From contig NZ_BAABJQ010000037.1 in the NCBI RefSeq assembly GCF_039543385.1, positions 19,328-83,327 of the forward strand: a stretch of 64,000 nt of DNA, given 5' to 3'. The position numbers and the translations under genes were made by a program. The DNA comes from Rugosimonospora acidiphila. GTDB lineage: Bacteria; Actinomycetota; Actinomycetes; Mycobacteriales; Micromonosporaceae. The notes below the pieces were generated by a model that was not told the origin of the DNA, made no database searches, and saw nothing but the letters and a program-made list of their open reading frames with translations. Below are positions 61,691-64,000 of the stretch, in pieces (position 1 is the first letter of the stretch; every line of letters begins with the position of its first letter).

Positions 61691-61803
61691 TCGTCTAGAA
61701 GGCGTCGTCGTCTGGAAAGGCGTCGTCGTCTGGAAAGGCGTCGTCGTCTAAAAGCGTCGTCTAAAAGCGTCGTCGTCTAGAAATGGGTTGTCGGCTAGAA
61801 GCG
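61691..61803. repeat. 18-bp tandem repeat between sigma gene and small protein gene
   Basis: Units such as GGCGTCGTCGTCTGGAAA are repeated about three times exactly, followed by shortened 14-bp and diverged forms with CTAGAA and CTAAAA. Each unit holds GTCGTC. It separates two genes of one presumed operon. Confidence 0.88.
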
Positions 61804-61863
61804 GGTCGTTGCAACGGATCGCGGCGTTGTTTCGGGAGTCGTAGTGGGCGTGCCAACCGCCGT

Positions 61864-62409
61864 TCAGGACAGGGAGAGCTGGTTGCCGAGGTTCTTGAGG
61901 CAGCGGGCGCGGGTGGGCCCGATGCTGCCGATCGGCATGTCGAGCACGACGGCGGCGTCCTCATAGGACAGCGGCGGGTCGGCCAGCAGTACGCGCAGCA
62001 GCCGCTGGCACCGCTCCGGCAGCCGCCCGAACGACTGCCAGATCAGCTGGTCCCGTTCGTCGCGCACCAGCACGTCCTCGGGCGACTCCGACCGTGGGTC
62101 GGCCAGTTCCGGGCCGAAGTCGTCGGTCGGGGTCTCGCGCCCGGCGCGGCGCAGCACGTTGATGGCCTCCCGCCGCGCGGTGGTGGCCAGCCACGCGCCG
62201 AGCCGGTCGCCGTCACGGATCGTGTTCAGTCGTTCGACCAACCGGAACCAGGTGGACTGGAACACGTCCGCGGCGTCGGCCTCGGCGAGCCGGAAGCTGC
62301 GGGCCACCGCCCAGACCAGGTTGGCGTACGTGGCGACGATCCCGTCCCACGCCCGCTGGTCACCATCCGAGGCGGCGATGAGCGCGATCGTGGGATCGAA
62401 GCTACTCAT
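61864..62409 (-). CDS. RNA polymerase sigma-70 family factor (ECF-like)
   Basis: The 181-residue protein has regions 2 and 4 only. Region 2 includes ALIAASDGDQRAWDGIVATY, LVWAVARSFRL, DVFQSTWFRLVERL and GAWLATTARREAINVLRR. Region 4 contains FGRLPERCQRLLRVLLAD and PLSYEDAAVVLDMPIGSIGP. It should direct RNA polymerase to a small regulon. No membrane anti-sigma factor is adjacent; the neighbours are a cytoplasmic subtilase upstream (60-bp gap) and a small protein downstream. ATG 62409, weak ribosome site. Confidence 0.9.
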   Translation of the reverse strand: MSSFDPTIALIAASDGDQRAWDGIVATYANLVWAVARSFRLAEADAADVFQSTWFRLVERLNTIRDGDRLGAWLATTARREAINVLRRAGRETPTDDFGPELADPRSESPEDVLVRDERDQLIWQSFGRLPERCQRLLRVLLADPPLSYEDAAVVLDMPIGSIGPTRARCLKNLGNQLSLS

Positions 62410-62468
62410 AGTGACGACTGTATCAGGATGCTCGGCCGCCCCCGGCTGGCTCGCGACCTGCCACACCA

Positions 62469-63653
62469 TCACCATAGTGCCGGGTACCCGTTCAGTGGCG
62501 CCCGCGCCGCGCTCTCCCGCAGCGCCTTGGCGGCGGCCGTCGGCGACCCGCTGGCGGCGGCCTGTTCGACCAGTGCGGCCACCACATGCGGGGTGGCGAA
62601 CGAGGTTCCGCTCCAGGTGGCCCAGCCGCCCTCGAACGCGGCGTGGTTGACGTAGGTGCTCACCACGTCCGCGCCCGGCGCGGCCAGGCCGACCCACGGT
62701 CCGCTGTTGCTCCAGTCGCAGATGGCGCTGCCGTCGTGCGCGGCGACGCCGAGAACCCGGTCGGCCCAGGGCACGTCCGCGCCGGCGAACGCGGCCGGCC
62801 AGAACGGCCGGTCGGCCACGCCGTCGTTGCCGGCCGCGGCCACCAGCATCCGGTCGCCGGCGCTCAGCACTGACCCCAGCGCCTGGGCGAGCACGGCGGG
62901 CGGCTGGTCGTCGCTGCTGAACCCGCCCAGCGACAGGTTCAGCACGTCGAAGTCGTCCAGCGCGGTGAGAGACGCGGCGAGGTCGGCCTCGGTACACAGC
63001 CCGAACGTGTCCAGCACCTTGATGATGCGCACCTGCGCCCGGGCCGTGCCCTGCAGCACCACGCCGGCGATGAAGTTCGCGTGGCCGACGTCGGAGTCGA
63101 TGTTCCCGTCGCTGTCCGCGTCGAGGTTCGTCTCGTACGCCTCGGGTGCGGCCAGGTACCCGTTGAGCGGCAGCGGGCTGTCCGCCCAGACGCCGGTGTC
63201 CATCACCACCACCCGTACCGGGTCGGCGGCGTCGTCCGGCACGGCGAGGGTGGGCGCGGTGACCGCGGCCGACGGGGGACCGAACGGCCCACCGTGCTCG
63301 TGCGGGGTGGACAGGAACACGTGGTTGGCGCCCACCACGGTGCCGGCCGGCGCGGCGGCGCGGGCGAGCCGCACCGCGGCGGCCACGTCCAGCCCCGGTA
63401 CCCGCAGCCGGCGCACGCCCGTGGCGGTCCGGTTCTCGGCGATGTCGGAGCCGCGATGCCCCAGGCCGGTCAGCGCCTGCCGGGCGGCGGCCACGCCGCC
63501 GTCCCCGTCGTCCGGGCCGGCGACCAGGATTTCGTCGGCCACGAACCGGACGGGCCGCCCGCCACTCGTGTCGGTGCGCACCCACTCCAGTTCGGCCAGT
63601 CGCCGGGTGCGGGATCGGCGCCACTGGTCGAGCCGGTCGTGCGATGTCGTCAT
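62469..63653 (-). CDS. S8 family (subtilisin-like) serine protease without signal peptide
   Basis: The 394-residue protease has the full triad: Asp152 in VVVMDTGVW, His191 in DVGHANFIAGVV, the oxyanion Asn in AAAGNDGVAD and Ser351 in GTSFATPHVVAAL. The N-terminal 130 residues form a prodomain-like region (VRFVADEILVAGPDD, then RQALTGLGHRG). No signal peptide or membrane segment is visible, so it should act in the cytoplasm, unlike most subtilases. AAGGAG precedes ATG 63653. It is first in a leftward operon with the sigma factor and divergent from the CHAT-type gene, which suggests regulated proteolysis within one pathway. Confidence 0.92.
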   Translation of the reverse strand: MTTSHDRLDQWRRSRTRRLAELEWVRTDTSGGRPVRFVADEILVAGPDDGDGGVAAARQALTGLGHRGSDIAENRTATGVRRLRVPGLDVAAAVRLARAAAPAGTVVGANHVFLSTPHEHGGPFGPPSAAVTAPTLAVPDDAADPVRVVVMDTGVWADSPLPLNGYLAAPEAYETNLDADSDGNIDSDVGHANFIAGVVLQGTARAQVRIIKVLDTFGLCTEADLAASLTALDDFDVLNLSLGGFSSDDQPPAVLAQALGSVLSAGDRMLVAAAGNDGVADRPFWPAAFAGADVPWADRVLGVAAHDGSAICDWSNSGPWVGLAAPGADVVSTYVNHAAFEGGWATWSGTSFATPHVVAALVEQAAASGSPTAAAKALRESAARAPLNGYPALW

Positions 63654-63830
63654 CTCGCAAGCTCCTTCACGATGTCGGGCCCACCCGGCCCGGTTCGGGT
63701 ACCGGGCCCGGGCCGCCCGGGTCGGATGTCGGTCCACGGGGCCACGGTTGGGTACGAAAGGTAGACGGCGGACCGGCCGCCCTGATACGTCATCAGCGAA
63801 GATATTTGTGCGGCTGACGGGATGCTCGCA

Positions 63831-64000
63831 ATGGCTGCCCCCACGGCGACGTCCGGCTCCGAGGAGCTGGCCGCGCGGCTGCTGCCGCTGGTGATGGCCG
63901 ACCCGGTGCGGGCCGGCCGGCTGGCCGAGGCGGCGCTGCGCGAGGCCCGGCGCGGCGGCGACGCGCCGGCGCAGGCCGTCGCGCTGCGCGCGCTGGGGCT
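63831..64000 (+). CDS. 5' end of a TPR/CHAT-type protein (cut by window edge)
   Basis: The visible 56 codons read ELAARLLPLVMADPVRAGRL, then AEAALREARRGGDAPAQAVA and LRALGL, the start of a TPR superhelix. In actinomycetes such an N-terminus beside a sigma factor and cytoplasmic S8 protease usually belongs to a long protein ending in a CHAT caspase-like domain (recollection of the genomic context; the domain itself lies outside the window). ATG 63831 or 63822 are possible starts. It is divergent from the protease gene. Confidence 0.5.
   Translation, partial: MAAPTATSGSEELAARLLPLVMADPVRAGRLAEAALREARRGGDAPAQAVALRALG

Overview
The window is 64 kb of very GC-rich DNA with dense, mostly short-spaced genes, many GTG starts and GTGA/ATGA stop-start overlaps. 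It also has DUF5709 and DUF222/HNH (13E12-type) proteins, LtrA-family proteins, an LPxTG mini-protein and a sigma factor/subtilase/CHAT-type locus. Together these point to an actinomycete, most likely in or near the Micromonosporaceae (inference from gene content; no rRNA is present). It reads as ordinary chromosome with accessory islands. I see no tRNA, rRNA, CRISPR array, integrase or transposase.

Layout. 0.1-5.4 kb: a receiver-less OmpR-type regulator, an SDR, a DUF5709 protein, a ketopantoate-reductase-like enzyme and an LtrA membrane protein. 5.8-12.6 kb: a solitary cytochrome oxidase subunit I (ctaD), an anti-sigma-type ATPase, a methyltransferase, an HTH regulator coupled to an alpha/beta hydrolase, and an MFS exporter. 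12.6-25 kb: an FAD monooxygenase, a stand-alone EF-G paralogue behind a repeat-filled leader, a 40-residue membrane peptide, an AraC regulator divergent from a phytanoyl-CoA dioxygenase-like enzyme, a LigD-type protein without a ligase domain, a lipoprotein, an LPMTG mini-protein, a methyltransferase and a second MFS exporter. 25.2-28 kb: a manganese (yybP-ykoY) riboswitch before a GDT1/TMEM165-type transporter, an Rrf2 regulator coupled to lipB, and three decayed genes including a gentisate-dioxygenase remnant.

28.3-36.4 kb is the most notable block. A MarR gene with twin palindromic operators precedes a tightly coupled four-gene operon. The operon encodes an EPSP-synthase-like domain fused to an acyl-CoA ligase, an acyl-CoA dehydrogenase, an SDR enoyl reductase and an Old-Yellow-type 2,4-dienoyl-CoA reductase. 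This is the set of activities expected for turning shikimate into cyclohexanecarboxyl-CoA, a starter unit for omega-cyclohexyl fatty acids or polyketides. No polyketide synthase is visible here.

36.5-52 kb: a TMTC-like glycosyltransferase/TPR membrane protein, a 901-residue repeat-rich single-pass membrane protein, a metallophosphoesterase, a second LtrA, a three-gene ABC transporter divergent from a NarL-type two-component system, and a DUF222-HNH protein. 52.5-60.7 kb: a FUSC-type membrane protein, then a ZTP (pfl) riboswitch followed by glyA-pabAB and, after 109 bp, gcvT and an ASCH-domain gene. This is a coherent folate/one-carbon block. 60.7-64 kb: a probably frameshifted small membrane protein, then a locus of a small protein, sigma-70 factor and cytoplasmic subtilisin-like protease, divergent from the start of a TPR/CHAT-type gene cut by the window edge.

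A second theme runs through the whole window. Short tandem repeats of 14-27 bp, unrelated in sequence to one another, sit in most longer intergenic gaps and in protein linkers. The copies inside genes have periods divisible by three; most of those between genes do not.
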